Shown: positions 26,563 to 38,572, counted from the stretch's first letter. The stretch is 64,000 nucleotides of DNA from Lacticaseibacillus absianus (GCF_013407595.1 NZ_JABEKX010000002.1:434001-498000), one strand, 5' to 3'. Numbers and translations are program-made. The notes: a model not told the origin generated them from the sequence alone.

Positions 26563-27094
26563 TCAAATGGTAGCGCCGCGCTACGCCAAGGCCCTGTTCG
26601 AAGTGGCCCAAGCTCACCAAGAGCTTGACTCGACGCAGGCGGACCTCGACCAACTCCAACGCGTGATCGACGACAACCCTGAGCTGTTGCCGGCCTTGGC
26701 CGGCAAGGACCTCGGTCAGGCGGCCAAGGATCAACTGCTCGCGCTGCTCAAGCGCGACGCCAGCCCCTTGGTCCAGAACCTGATCGACGTGGTGGCCGGC
26801 AACGGCCGCATCGGTGGCCTTAGCCACGTGATCACCGCGTTCGCCCGGCGCTTCGATGAAGCAAACGGGATCGTGAACGCGACGGTCACGACGGCGGTGC
26901 CGCTTGATGACCCACAAACTCAGGCAATGCGACAAGCGATCGCTTCTCGCTTCGACGTGCAAGACGTCCGGTTGACCCCTGTGGTCGACCCGGCGATCGT
27001 CGGTGGGGTGAAGGTCGTGTCCGATGACTTGGTCATCGATGGCACGATCGCGACCCGCCTCGTCAAGCTTCAGAAGCAATTGCTCACCAACTAA
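26549..27094 (+). CDS. atpH: ATP synthase F1 subunit delta
   Basis: A 181-residue subunit linking the b-stalk to the top of F1. The N-terminal helical domain begins APRYAKALFEVAQ, and the conserved C-terminal block is DPAIVGGVKVVSDDLVIDGTIATRLVKLQKQL. ATG at 26549 lies inside atpF; a GTG three codons upstream is possible but less likely. Confidence 0.95.
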   Translation: MAVTDQMVAPRYAKALFEVAQAHQELDSTQADLDQLQRVIDDNPELLPALAGKDLGQAAKDQLLALLKRDASPLVQNLIDVVAGNGRIGGLSHVITAFARRFDEANGIVNATVTTAVPLDDPQTQAMRQAIASRFDVQDVRLTPVVDPAIVGGVKVVSDDLVIDGTIATRLVKLQKQLLTN

Positions 27095-28627
<1,533 letters not shown>

Positions 28628-28638
28628 GGAGGTGCCGC

Positions 28639-29568
28639 ATGGCTGAATCATTAATGGACATCAAGCGCCAGATCGCGTCCACCAAGAAGACGGGGCAGAT
28701 CACCCAGGCCATGCAGATGGTCTCGGGGGCCAAGCTCAGTCAGATCGAGAAGCGCGCCGGAGCGTACCAGGTGTACGCCAGCAAGGTGCGTGAGATCGTG
28801 ACCCACTTGGCGGCCGCGCAGTTGCTCGAGATCGAGCGTCAGCAGACCGAGGCCCTGGAAGGGGCAGAAGTGTCCGCGGAACGCCTGCAGATCGCGAACC
28901 TCTTGCAGGAGCGTCCGATCAAGAAGACCGGCTACCTGGTGATCACCAGTGACCGCGGCTTGGTCGGGGCCTACAACTCGACCATCTTGAAGGCCATGAT
29001 GCAGATGTTCGTCGACGACCATAAGCACAAGGATGACTATGTGATCATGGCGGTCGGCGGTACCGGCGCAGACTTTTTCAAGAGCCGTGGCATGAACCTG
29101 GCTTACGAGTACCGCGGGGTCTCCGACATCCCGACCTTCGACGAAGTGCGGGAGATCGTGCGCACCGCGGTGACGATGTTCGACAACGGCGTGTTCGACG
29201 AGCTGTACGTGTGCTATAACCACCATGTCAACTCGCTGACCTCAGCCTTTCGGGCCGAGAAGATGCTGCCGATCACAGACCTTGATGTCTCTGAGGTGGC
29301 AGACACCAACATCGAATACCTGACCGAGCCAGATCCAGACGCAGTGCTCGAGGCGATCCTGCCGCAATACGCGGAGAGCCTGATCTTCGGCGCCATCATG
29401 GACGCCAAGACGGCGGAACACGCCGCTTCGACTACTGCGATGAAGAGCGCGACGGATAACGCCAACGATTTGATCTCCCGCCTGTCCGTGACCTATAACC
29501 GGGCCCGTCAGGCACAGATCACCACCGAGATCACCGAGATCGTCGGTGGGGCGACCGCGCTCGAATAA
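28639..29568 (+). CDS. atpG: ATP synthase F1 subunit gamma
   Basis: A 309-residue central rotor shaft. N-terminal coiled-coil helix with the signature [26 protein letters not shown], a Rossmann-like middle with [12 protein letters not shown], and the C-terminal helix [41 protein letters not shown] follows AAGGAGGTG. A small hairpin (CGCTCGCAGTTGCGAGCG) lies between it and atpD. Confidence 0.97.
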   Translation: MAESLMDIKRQIASTKKTGQITQAMQMVSGAKLSQIEKRAGAYQVYASKVREIVTHLAAAQLLEIERQQTEALEGAEVSAERLQIANLLQERPIKKTGYLVITSDRGLVGAYNSTILKAMMQMFVDDHKHKDDYVIMAVGGTGADFFKSRGMNLAYEYRGVSDIPTFDEVREIVRTAVTMFDNGVFDELYVCYNHHVNSLTSAFRAEKMLPITDLDVSEVADTNIEYLTEPDPDAVLEAILPQYAESLIFGAIMDAKTAEHAASTTAMKSATDNANDLISRLSVTYNRARQAQITTEITEIVGGATALE

Positions 29569-29586
29569 GCGCTTAGTGCGCAATAG

Positions 29587-31083
<1,497 letters not shown>

Positions 31084-31097
31084 GGAGGGGATTCTTC

Positions 31098-31529
31098 TTG
31101 GCTGAACAACCAAAAGTGATGACCGTCAACATCGTGACGCCGAACGGCCTGGTCTATGATCACCATGCGAACCTCGTCGTGGTCAAGACCACGACCGGGG
31201 AAATGGGGATCATGGCGAACCACGAACCCGTCGTCGCGCCTCTGATGATCGGGGAGGTGCGGGTTCGCCGTGTCGATAACCCCGGGCACGAAGACGTGAT
31301 CGCGGTCAACGGGGGCTTCATGGAAGTCGCCAACAACGTGGCGTCGATCGTGGCGGATTCCGCCGAGCGGGCACGCGACATCGACCTGAACCGGGCCGAA
31401 GCCGCACGTCAGCGGGCGCAACGCCGGATCGAAGAAGCCAAGGCCCACTCGGATACCGATGATCTCCAGCGTGCGCAGGTCGCCCTGCAGCGCGCGATCA
31501 ACCGGATCCACGTCAAGACGGGCAAGTGA
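31098..31529 (+). CDS. atpC: ATP synthase F1 subunit epsilon
   Basis: A 143-residue subunit: N-terminal beta-sandwich (VNIVTPNGLVYD...GEMGIMANHEPVVAPL) and a C-terminal two-helix inhibitory arm rich in Arg/Glu (AEAARQRAQRRIEEAKA). The start is TTG at 31098 after AAGGAGGGG. Last gene of the atp operon; followed by a terminator that is one copy of a dispersed hairpin repeat. Confidence 0.96.
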   Translation: MAEQPKVMTVNIVTPNGLVYDHHANLVVVKTTTGEMGIMANHEPVVAPLMIGEVRVRRVDNPGHEDVIAVNGGFMEVANNVASIVADSAERARDIDLNRAEAARQRAQRRIEEAKAHSDTDDLQRAQVALQRAINRIHVKTGK

Positions 31530-31531
31530 CC

Positions 31532-31598
31532 CAATCTAAGAATAGTTCCGGTAAGAACTGGTCATCTTTCCAGTTTCTTACCGGAATTTTCTTTTTGC
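31532..31598 (+). repeat. 67-bp dispersed hairpin element, copy 1
   Basis: A 67-base unit beginning CAATCTAAGAATAG and ending TTTTCTTTTTGC. The same unit, 62 of 67 bases identical, occurs inverted at 43016-43082; the differences are mostly in the loop while the stem is unchanged. Here it lies directly after atpC and acts as the operon terminator. Confidence 0.9.
31545..31596 (+). terminator. terminator of the atp operon
   Basis: TTCCGGTAAGAACTGG pairs with CCAGTTTCTTACCGGAA (one bulge), followed by TTTTCTTTTT. It is the core of the dispersed hairpin element. Confidence 0.9.
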
Positions 31599-31991
31599 CT
31601 GGTGCACCAGGGTGCGCTTAACGGCGGGCTTTGCTTGCTCGAACGCCGTGAGTGGACGGGCAGACAGACGTCAGCCTGCGCGTCGCCTGATGGGGTGGCC
31701 TGATCTGGGGGCGTCGAGCCCGGCGCTGAGTCGTTGCGCAGGTCTATGCGCGTGGGGGTGATCGGGCCGCTGGGCGCGGGCGGTGGCCGGTGTGCCGGCG
31801 CTGAGTTGGCTTGCGCGACCGCCTGGGTGTCGGGCACACGGCAACGCGATCAGGCTGATCTGGGCGCGCCACCGGTGACCATCGGCGCCATTTCTGAATT
31901 TTTTGCCAAGGATGCCCACAAACCGATGGGGGTGGGGTAACATTGAGGATACTGGGGTCGCTGAGACGATGCCTAGTTGAAGGAGGCACTT
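31599..31991. other. gene-free stretch between atpC and the DUF1146 gene
   Basis: About 390 bases with only frames that look like chance (Arg/Gly/Ala-rich, no ribosome sites). A CCTGGTGCACCAGG palindrome follows the terminator at 31599-31611. The segment CTCGAACGCCGTGAGTGGAC...GGCAGACAGACG at about 31635-31668 resembles part of the MITE-like element near 41290-41315, suggesting a decayed copy. murA, which often lies here in relatives, is absent. Confidence 0.5.
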
Positions 31992-32225
31992 ATGTATACC
32001 GATATCGGCTTATCCGCCGTCTTGACGATCATCTCCCATGTGCTCTTTATCCTAGTGAGCTTCCGGCTCCTGTCCGCGCTGCGCTTCGATAAGCTGCTCC
32101 GCCCGAATCACGTGGGCGCCAGCCGCCTGTTGATGCTGTTCATCGCGATCGCGCTGGGGTATACCGTCAGCGAGTTCTTCCTGTCCTTCCTGACCGCCTC
32201 GGGGAACCTGCGTTATCTGCTGTGA
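31992..32225 (+). CDS. DUF1146 family membrane protein (YwzB-like)
   Basis: A 77-residue protein with two membrane helices (about residues 8-27 and 44-66). This family sits between the ATP synthase operon and mreB-type genes in most Bacilli; its role is unknown. ATG at 31992 follows GAAGGAGG; an in-frame ATG at 31977 lies before that site. It ends in a short tail after LTASGNLRYLL. Confidence 0.85.
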   Translation: MYTDIGLSAVLTIISHVLFILVSFRLLSALRFDKLLRPNHVGASRLLMLFIAIALGYTVSEFFLSFLTASGNLRYLL

Positions 32226-32227
32226 CC

Positions 32228-32256
32228 TTCGCAGGTAGGCGGTTCTATGGTATAAT
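32228..32256 (+). promoter_or_regulatory. mbl promoter
   Basis: TTCGCA and a consensus TATAAT with a 17-base spacer and TGG extended -10. Confidence 0.6.
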
Positions 32257-32294
32257 GTGACGTTAGTAATCATTTTGAGGAGAGAAAATAAACA

Positions 32295-33284
32295 ATGGCA
32301 AAAGACATTGGGATCGATTTAGGGACGGCCAACGTCCTGATCAACGTGAAAGGCAAGGGGATCGTCCTGAACGAGCCGTCTGTCGTTGCGATCGATACGC
32401 ACACCGGCAAGGTCTTGGCGGTGGGGACAGAAGCCTATAAGATGGTCGGCCGGACGCCCGGCAACATCAAGTCTATCCGCCCGCTCAAGGATGGGGTGAT
32501 CGCGGACTTTGACATCACCGAGGCGATGCTTGAGTACTTCATCAACAAGCTGAACGTCAAGGGCTTCATGTCCAAGCCGAACATTCTGATCTGTGCGCCG
32601 ACGAACATCACGTCCATCGAGCAAAAGGCGATCATTCAGGCCGCCGAGAAGTCCGGCGGCAAGCGAGTCTACCTCGAATTCGAACCCAAAGTCGCCGCCG
32701 TTGGGGCCGGGCTGGACATTTTCCAGCCACAAGGCAACATGGTGATCGACATCGGTGGGGGGACCTCTGATGTCGCCGTGCTCTCCATGGGTGAGATCGT
32801 CACGAGCCGGTCACTGCGGCTGGCAGGGGATAAGATGGACGCGGCGATCGCCGCTTACGTCAAGAACAAGCACAAGCTCCTGATCGGGGAACACACGGCA
32901 GAACAGCTGAAGATCCAGGTCGGGGCGGTCTACGAAGCCGACCCGGCAGAGACGATGGAAGTGCGTGGGCGCGACATCGCGACCGGTCTGCCGCGTGAGG
33001 TCGAGGTGACCTCAACGGAAGTCCAAGAAGCGCTGCACGAGACGATGATGCAGATCGTCGCGGCGGCCAAGGACGTGCTGGAAAAGACGCCACCGGAGCT
33101 GTCTGCGGACATCATCGACCGCGGCGTGATGCTGACCGGTGGGGGGGCGTTGCTCAAGGGCATCAGCCACTTGTTCGCCGCTGAACTCAAGGTCCCGGTC
33201 CTGCTGGCCGATGATCCGCTGGACGCCGTTGCGTTGGGGACGGGTGTGCTGCTGGACAACATCGCGCACCACAAGCAGTACTAG
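32295..33284 (+). CDS. mbl: rod-shape determining actin homologue (Mbl/MreB)
   Basis: A 329-residue bacterial actin that guides lateral wall synthesis with RodA. Phosphate-binding motifs are IGIDLGTANVLI (phosphate 1), VIDIGGGTSDVAVLS (phosphate 2) and the adenosine motif MLTGGGALLKGI. The wording GKGIVLNEPSVVAID and TPPELSADIIDRG matches Mbl more than MreB of B. subtilis. ATG follows GAGGAGAG. RodA lies 0.9 kb downstream, consistent with one elongasome region. Confidence 0.92.
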   Translation: MAKDIGIDLGTANVLINVKGKGIVLNEPSVVAIDTHTGKVLAVGTEAYKMVGRTPGNIKSIRPLKDGVIADFDITEAMLEYFINKLNVKGFMSKPNILICAPTNITSIEQKAIIQAAEKSGGKRVYLEFEPKVAAVGAGLDIFQPQGNMVIDIGGGTSDVAVLSMGEIVTSRSLRLAGDKMDAAIAAYVKNKHKLLIGEHTAEQLKIQVGAVYEADPAETMEVRGRDIATGLPREVEVTSTEVQEALHETMMQIVAAAKDVLEKTPPELSADIIDRGVMLTGGGALLKGISHLFAAELKVPVLLADDPLDAVALGTGVLLDNIAHHKQY

Positions 33285-33328
33285 ACCACGCGGCGTCGGG
33301 TCGACGCCTGTGAAACGGAGGCCACAAA

Positions 33329-33499
33329 GTGAGCACAGCGTATGCGAAACGCGTCGTGAAGCACCTGGTGATCGGGGCGCTGCTCGTTGTCGGTGCCTTG
33401 ATCATCGGCAGTATGATCGGCTACGCGATCGGCGGCGGAAACCCGTGGCGGGTGTTCGTGCCCAGCACTTGGACGCATATCTTCGATTTTTTGAACTGA
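33329..33499 (+). CDS. EpuA-like small membrane protein
   Basis: A 56-residue protein starting at GTG 33329 behind ACGGAGG. One membrane helix (about residues 12-34) and the C-terminal signature GGGNPWRVFVPSTWTHIFDFL, which matches the EpuA family often labelled 'DNA-directed RNA polymerase subunit beta' in databases although there is no polymerase role in evidence. It lies between mbl and yidD, a frequent position. Confidence 0.8.
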   Translation: MSTAYAKRVVKHLVIGALLVVGALIIGSMIGYAIGGGNPWRVFVPSTWTHIFDFLN

Positions 33500-33510
33500 G
33501 GTGACGGCCG

Positions 33511-33795
33511 TTGCGGCGAGTCTTAGAAGGGGTCGTGCGCGTCTACCAGCGCTTCATCTCGCCCCTGATCCCGCCGAGCTGTCGGTATTATCCGACGTGC
33601 TCGACATACATGATCCAGGCGTTGCGCAAGCACGGGGCGCTCAAGGGTACGGTGATGGGGCTGGCGCGCATCCTGCGGTGTAACCCGCTGGTGCCGGGTG
33701 GACTCGATCCGGTGCCGGACTTTTTCACCGTGCGGCGCAATCCCGATCCGCAGAAGAACATGGCGGAGGCCGAGCAGGGCAACTACCACCGGTAG
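33511..33795 (+). CDS. yidD: membrane protein insertion efficiency factor YidD
   Basis: A 94-residue protein that assists the YidC insertase. The family signature [24 protein letters not shown] is at residues 14-38, with two conserved Cys, and [20 protein letters not shown] follows. The start is TTG at 33511 after GAGGTGA, giving [13 protein letters not shown]. Confidence 0.93.
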   Translation: MRRVLEGVVRVYQRFISPLIPPSCRYYPTCSTYMIQALRKHGALKGTVMGLARILRCNPLVPGGLDPVPDFFTVRRNPDPQKNMAEAEQGNYHR

Positions 33796-33813
33796 GTAAT
33801 CAAAGGAGTTAAT

Positions 33814-34035
33814 ATGGCAAAAGAACAAAAGATCATGGTCCAGCAGGAGGACGTGACCCGCAACGGGCACACCGTCTCTGTGTTGACGGTCAACAAGAAC
33901 GAGATCGGCTACGTCGAGACCGAGGAGAAGCGCTTCTTGGCCTACCAAGCCGGGCAGACCAAGCCGAACCGGTTCAAGACCATGGACGATGCGGTCAACT
34001 TCCTGATCGCGGAGTATCACCTGCACCACAGTTAA
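33814..34035 (+). CDS. DUF2969 family protein
   Basis: A 73-residue soluble protein of a lactic-acid-bacteria family of unknown function, starting MAKEQKIMVQQEDV with the central block VLTVNKNEIGYVET. ATG follows AAAGGAG. It is regularly found near mreB/mbl and rodA. A terminator follows. Confidence 0.8.
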   Translation: MAKEQKIMVQQEDVTRNGHTVSVLTVNKNEIGYVETEEKRFLAYQAGQTKPNRFKTMDDAVNFLIAEYHLHHS

Positions 34036-34051
34036 GAAAGTGCTGGATTTG

Positions 34052-34083
34052 CCGCGCCGGATTGTAAATCGGCGCGGTTTTTG
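34052..34083 (+). terminator. terminator after the DUF2969 gene
   Basis: CCGCGCCGATT-type arms (34052-34063 and 34067-34077) with TGTA loop, followed by TTTTTT. Confidence 0.85.
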
Positions 34084-34154
34084 GTGTAATGGAGGGGTGT
34101 TGGCCCAGGCCAACGAGACAGGCCGTCGCTTGCGACGGGAAGGGGTGAACAGAT

Positions 34155-35351
34155 TTGGCACGAGAAGTCACCAACGAGAAGAAAGGCGACCGCATCGATT
34201 ACGGGATTATCCTGTCGGTGATGCTGCTGGCGCTGTTCGGGATGGCCGCGATCTACATGGCCGTCACCGCCGATGCATCGGGCAGCCCGATGCGTGCGAT
34301 GATCATGCAGCTCGTGTGGTACGTCGTCGGCGGTGCCGGAATCATCTTCGTGATGCAGTTCGACGCCGAGCAGCTATGGCGTGTTGCCCCACTGCTGTAC
34401 GGGCTGGGGATCTTCCTGTTGATCGCGGTCTTGTTCCTCTACGACAAGCAGACGGCGATCGACACCGGTGCCCGCAGCTGGTTCAAGTTCAAGTCGATCA
34501 CGTTCCAGCCGTCCGAGGTGATGAAACCGGCGTATATCCTGATGCTGGCGCGGGTCGTCACAAACCATAATGTGACCTACAAGCACAGCTGGGGCAACGA
34601 TTGGCGGCTGATCGGGTCGATGCTCTTGTGCACAGTCCCGGTGCTGATCCTGATGATCCTGCAAAAAGATTTCGGGACCTCGCTGGTGTTTGCGGCGATC
34701 TTCGCCGGGGTCGTGCTGGTCTCCGGGATCACGTGGCGGATCATTCTGCCGATCGGGCTGGCGACCGGTGCGATCGCGACCGGGACGATCCTCCTGGTCA
34801 TCGAGGACTGGGGGCGCGCGATCCTCAAGCGTGTCGGGTTCCAGAACTACCAGTTCAAGCGCATCGACGCATGGCTGGATCCGAGCAGCTCGACCAGCGG
34901 CAGCTCCTATCAGCTCTGGCAGTCGATGAAGGCGATCGGATCGGGGATGATGAGCGGTCGCGGCTTCAACAACCTCAAGGTCACGGTCCCGGTCCGCGAG
35001 TCGGACATGGCGTTTTCGGCCATCGGGGAAGCGTTCGGGTTCATTGGCTGTGCGGCGCTGATCTTGCTGTATTTCCTGCTGATCTATCAGATGATCCGGG
35101 TCTGCTTTGACACCAAGAATGAGTTTTATGCCTACATCGCGACCGGCGTGATCATGATGATCCTGTTTCACGTCTTCGAAAACATCGGGATGAACATCGG
35201 CTTGCTCCCATTGACCGGGATCCCGCTACCGTTCGTCTCGCAGGGGGGGTCGTTCCTGCTGGCGAATATGCTGTCGGTCGGGATGGTCTTATCGATGCGG
35301 TATCACCATCAGAGTTACATGTTCTCGCGTGAAGGCGAGGGGTTTGAATAG
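34155..35351 (+). CDS. rodA: SEDS peptidoglycan polymerase RodA/FtsW
   Basis: A 398-residue polytopic membrane protein (about ten helices) that polymerises lipid II for lateral growth. Family features are KDFGTSLVFAAIFAGV in the middle and the C-terminal GMNIGLLPLTGIPLPFVSQGGSFLLANM, whose wording favours RodA over FtsW. The start is TTG at 34155 after AAGGGGTG. Its position next to mbl supports RodA. Confidence 0.9.
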   Translation: MAREVTNEKKGDRIDYGIILSVMLLALFGMAAIYMAVTADASGSPMRAMIMQLVWYVVGGAGIIFVMQFDAEQLWRVAPLLYGLGIFLLIAVLFLYDKQTAIDTGARSWFKFKSITFQPSEVMKPAYILMLARVVTNHNVTYKHSWGNDWRLIGSMLLCTVPVLILMILQKDFGTSLVFAAIFAGVVLVSGITWRIILPIGLATGAIATGTILLVIEDWGRAILKRVGFQNYQFKRIDAWLDPSSSTSGSSYQLWQSMKAIGSGMMSGRGFNNLKVTVPVRESDMAFSAIGEAFGFIGCAALILLYFLLIYQMIRVCFDTKNEFYAYIATGVIMMILFHVFENIGMNIGLLPLTGIPLPFVSQGGSFLLANMLSVGMVLSMRYHHQSYMFSREGEGFE

Positions 35352-35362
35352 GAGGAAGTCGC

Positions 35363-35653
35363 ATGGCACAATATTTCTGGCAAGAGACACGCGCGTCGCG
35401 GGTGCGCCTTGGCTTGACTGAAGGCGCACAGGAGTCATTCGGTGCGATCAAGTTCGCGGAGTTACCCGCGGTCGGGGATCAGCTGACCGTGGGCAAGCCG
35501 TTCTTGGCGGTCGAGGCCGAAAAAACGGTCCTTGATCTCGACGCCCCGCTGTCCGGGCGCGTGGTCGCGGTCAACGCCGCGGCAGCCGACGATCCAACGG
35601 TGCTCGACTCACCGGAGCGCAGCAAGAATTGGATCATCGAACTTGAGGCATGA
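35363..35653 (+). CDS. glycine cleavage H-like lipoyl protein
   Basis: A 96-residue, short GcvH-like protein. The lipoyl hairpin is EAEKTVLDLDAPLSGRV, with the modified Lys at about residue 54, followed by VVAVN and a SPERSKNWIIELEA end that resembles the GcvH tail. It is shorter than true GcvH (about 127). No glycine cleavage genes are nearby, so a role as lipoate carrier is the better guess. ATG follows AGGAGG. Confidence 0.8.
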   Translation: MAQYFWQETRASRVRLGLTEGAQESFGAIKFAELPAVGDQLTVGKPFLAVEAEKTVLDLDAPLSGRVVAVNAAAADDPTVLDSPERSKNWIIELEA

Positions 35654-35657
35654 TAGC

Positions 35658-35690
35658 AAGCGCTGTGACCAACGTCGCAGCGCTTTTTTG
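35658..35690 (+). terminator. terminator after the GcvH-like gene
   Basis: AAGCGCTG and CAGCGCTT arms, then TTTTTT. Confidence 0.85.
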
Positions 35691-35796
35691 ATGGCCGCGT
35701 GGATTGTGCCCGGGTCGTCACCGCACACCGGGCGCAAGATTGCACTTTGTGACGGGGTTGGGTATGATGGTCGAAACGGGCGATGGAGTGATGAAA

Positions 35797-37359
35797 GTGA
35801 AAAAAATTTGGGCCTTTTTGCTCATCCTAGCCGCGGTGTGGTTGGCCCCGGGGCGAGCGGTGCAAGGGGCGACGGACCAGTCGATCAGTGACGTAGACCT
35901 GCGCATGATGATCGGCTCGTGGTCACTGGATGAGCAGATCGGGCAGCTGTTCATCAGCCGGACACCGGCAGATCCGGCGACGGCCCGGCAAGCGGTCGCG
36001 CAGTATCACCTCGGTGGGTTGATCCTGTTTGGCAGCGACTTGACGGGTCAGACGGCTGCCCAGACGCGGGCCAAGGTCGCCGGCTTTCAAGCGGCGGCCA
36101 CGGTCCCGCTTCTGATCGCGACGGACCAAGAGGGGGGTACGGTGTCGCGGTTGAGCAGTAGCCTGACTTTTGCCAAGCAGCGGTTTTTGTCCCCACAGGC
36201 GGCCTTTGCCACCGGCGGGATGGCTGCGGTGTTGGCAGCGGCCAAGACCCAAGCGACGGCCCTGAAACAGCTCGGCGTCAACTGGAACTTTGCGCCGATC
36301 GCCGACGTGACCAGCGACCGCAACAGTTTCATCTACTCACGCACGCTGGGCCAGTCCTACCAGGCGACGGCGGCCTACATCAAGCAAGTGGTCCCGGCGA
36401 TCCAAGGGACCGGGGTCGCGGCAACGCTGAAGCATTTTCCCGGCTACGGTTCAGCGGCGGACACGCACACGCAGTTCGCCACGGTCACGAAACCGCTGGC
36501 CACGCTCAAGACCACCGATCTGCTACCGTTCGCGGCGGGGGTCGCGGCTAAGGTGGATGCGATCATGGTCACGCACATCGTGATGCAGGCCCTTGACGCC
36601 AAGCACCCCGCCTCACTGTCACATGCGGTGATCACAGATCTGCTGCGCCACCAGCTTGGCTATGACGGGGTGATCATTACCGATGACCTGGCGATGGGGG
36701 CGATCACGACCTACCAACAAGCTCAGGGGCTCGCCAGCCCCGACCTACTGGCGGTGCAGGCGGGGAACGACGCGATCATGGCCGACGATTACGCCGTGGG
36801 GATCCCCCAGATCAAACACGCCGTCGAGTCTGGCCAGCTGTCGCGCGCGGCCATCACGGATGCGGACCTGCGCCTGATGAAGCTCAAGCGCCAGTTGAAC
36901 CTGCTGGATCCGGCCAAGGTCAAGCGCGAGCGGCTCACGGTACGCGTCGCGAACCAGACGGCGACGACGCTGACAGTGACCGGCCACGTTCCGCAGCATA
37001 TCGCTAAGCCTGGTTTGCCGGTGACGATCAGCGTGGCCGGTCGGGCACTACCGGCAGTGAAAACACACGCGCAGGGTGAGTTCACCGTGACCCTCAAGCG
37101 GACGACTGCGCCCCAAGTGGCCATCTTTGGGGTCCATTGGCAGATGGCGCCTGACGCCCGAACGATGGATGAGGCGGCGCTGACGATCCCGGCGACGACG
37201 GCTAAGGCGTTGCAGTCGGGCCGCAAGGTCGAAGCAGCGGCCAGCAGTCGCACGCCAGGTCAAGGGGCGCGCAATGGTGAGCGACTGGGGTTGCTCGCGC
37301 TTGGCGTCGGGTTGCTCGGTGTGCTGGGGGCCTTGATTGCATGGCGGCGGCGGGTCTGA
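35797..37359 (+). CDS. membrane-anchored glycoside hydrolase family 3 (NagZ-like) hexosaminidase
   Basis: About 520 residues. A signal peptide (KKIWAFLLILAAVWLAPG) is followed by a GH3 domain (about 35-370) with DQEGGTVSRL, the KHFPGYGSAADTH motif and a nucleophile Asp in VIITDDLAMGAI. Then come a beta-rich linker (about 375-480) and a C-terminal helix (LLALGVGLLGVLGALIAW) with RRR anchor. It probably trims N-acetylglucosamine from muropeptides outside the cell. The second His of the usual KHFPGHG is Tyr here. GTG at 35797 has the better distance from GGAG; ATG at 35791 is the alternative. Confidence 0.87.
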   Translation: MKKIWAFLLILAAVWLAPGRAVQGATDQSISDVDLRMMIGSWSLDEQIGQLFISRTPADPATARQAVAQYHLGGLILFGSDLTGQTAAQTRAKVAGFQAAATVPLLIATDQEGGTVSRLSSSLTFAKQRFLSPQAAFATGGMAAVLAAAKTQATALKQLGVNWNFAPIADVTSDRNSFIYSRTLGQSYQATAAYIKQVVPAIQGTGVAATLKHFPGYGSAADTHTQFATVTKPLATLKTTDLLPFAAGVAAKVDAIMVTHIVMQALDAKHPASLSHAVITDLLRHQLGYDGVIITDDLAMGAITTYQQAQGLASPDLLAVQAGNDAIMADDYAVGIPQIKHAVESGQLSRAAITDADLRLMKLKRQLNLLDPAKVKRERLTVRVANQTATTLTVTGHVPQHIAKPGLPVTISVAGRALPAVKTHAQGEFTVTLKRTTAPQVAIFGVHWQMAPDARTMDEAALTIPATTAKALQSGRKVEAAASSRTPGQGARNGERLGLLALGVGLLGVLGALIAWRRRV

Positions 37360-37425
37360 ACTGCGGTGGCGGCGGCGCGGGGGGGCTGCGGCGAGTCGAG
37401 TCTCACGTTTTTCTCACTTTCGGGG

Positions 37426-37454
37426 TTGACAAGCCCAGCGGAAGTCGGTAAACT
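37426..37454 (+). promoter_or_regulatory. promoter of the metQ operon leader
   Basis: Consensus TTGACA and TAAACT with a 17-base spacer. Confidence 0.75.
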
Positions 37455-37459
37455 CGAAG

Positions 37460-37738
37460 ACAATTCAGTAACCAAACGAACGATGTGAGAGAGTAATGCC
37501 TGCAGGACTGTGCAGAAAACCCGGGTGATGAGAACGGGGTAGTGAACAGGCATGAAGATGGCTCACGGATCGGTGCACCGAACAAGCTTGCTTGTAAGGC
37601 TGCAATGGCTGGCATCCATTATCTTGCACGCGGGTTGAATACGACCCGTTAGTGAGGGTGAGGACCCGGGTCCTCACCGAATTAGAATGGTACCGCGGCC
37701 AGTCCGCTTCTAACGTTGTTTAGGAGCGGGCTTTTTGT
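37460..37738 (+). promoter_or_regulatory. T-box leader, methionine specifier
   Basis: Base stem GTGAG (37488) pairs with CTCAC (37563), and ATGCCTG pairs with CAGGCAT, leaving an internal loop AGAGTA/GAAGATGG whose ATG is the methionine specifier. The T-box core AGAATGGTACCGCGG is at 37684-37698, and the terminator arms CCGCTTCTAA/TTAGGAGCGG plus TTTTT lie at 37704-37736. It controls methionine uptake by charged tRNA-Met level. Confidence 0.87.
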
Positions 37739-37765
37739 TTGGTTAGACTTGAGGGGGGAAACAGG

Positions 37766-38572
37766 ATGAAAATTTGGCCAAAATTGCTCGTCACCGCTGC
37801 CCTAGTGCTGCCAGTGATCGGCCTCACCGCTTGCGGTCAGGCCAAGTCGGCGCAGACGGTGACCGTCGGCATCATGAGTAACGATAAGGAAATCTGGGAA
37901 GACATTCAGACGCGCCTGAAGCAGGAAGACGTGACCATCAAACTGGTGGAATTCACGGATTACAACACCCCGAACCAGGCGCTGCAAGACGGTGACGTGG
38001 ACCTGAATTCTTTTCAGCACCACGTGTTCCTGGACACCTGGAACAAGAAGCACCACACGGCGATCGCTGACATCGGAGAGACGTACATCGCACCGATCCG
38101 TGCTTACTCGAACACGCTCAAGTCGCTTCAGGGCTTGAAGCGCGGTGACACGGTGGCCCTGCCGAACGATGCGGCGAACGAACCGCGGGCGCTCGGCGTG
38201 CTGGCCGACGCCGGGTTGATCAAGGTCAAGGCGGTGGCCACCCCGACGATCCGCGACATCACCGAGAACAAGCTGGGCCTGAAGTTCAGCGAGCTGGACC
38301 CCGCGCAGACGGCGCGCAGCCTGAATGACGTGGCCGTCGCGATCGTCAACAACGACATCGCCGCGGCCGCAAAGCTCGACCCAGCGGCGGCGATCGCCGT
38401 TGAGAAGCTCAACAAGACCGCCGAACCATACGTGAATTTCATCGCGGCGCGCTCGGCCAAGGACAAGGCCAACAAGACGTACCAGAAGATCGTCCAAGCT
38501 TATCAGACTGAGCGGACGGCGAAGTTGCTGAAGAAGTACTACAAAGGTTCGGCGGAACCGGCGTGGAAGTAA
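37766..38572 (+). CDS. metQ: methionine ABC transporter substrate-binding lipoprotein (first copy)
   Basis: A 268-residue NlpA/MetQ lipoprotein. The signal peptide ends in the lipobox GLTAC with Cys23 as the lipidated residue. The family blocks TVGIMSNDKEIWEDI, LNSFQHHVFLD and a C-terminal AYQTERTAKLLKKYYKG are present. ATG at 37766 follows GAGGGGGG. It precedes a second, closely related metQ and the ATPase and permease genes. Confidence 0.93.
   Translation: MKIWPKLLVTAALVLPVIGLTACGQAKSAQTVTVGIMSNDKEIWEDIQTRLKQEDVTIKLVEFTDYNTPNQALQDGDVDLNSFQHHVFLDTWNKKHHTAIADIGETYIAPIRAYSNTLKSLQGLKRGDTVALPNDAANEPRALGVLADAGLIKVKAVATPTIRDITENKLGLKFSELDPAQTARSLNDVAVAIVNNDIAAAAKLDPAAAIAVEKLNKTAEPYVNFIAARSAKDKANKTYQKIVQAYQTERTAKLLKKYYKGSAEPAWK

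Noticed and set aside
31671-31943. Overlapping frames on both strands in the gene-free region after atpC
   Set aside because: Arg/Pro/Ala-rich low-complexity translations, no ribosome sites, no motif; typical of non-coding high-GC DNA.
33293-33309. GGCGTC...GACGCC hairpin after mbl
   Set aside because: Six-base stem without T-run in GC-rich DNA; too weak to call a terminator.
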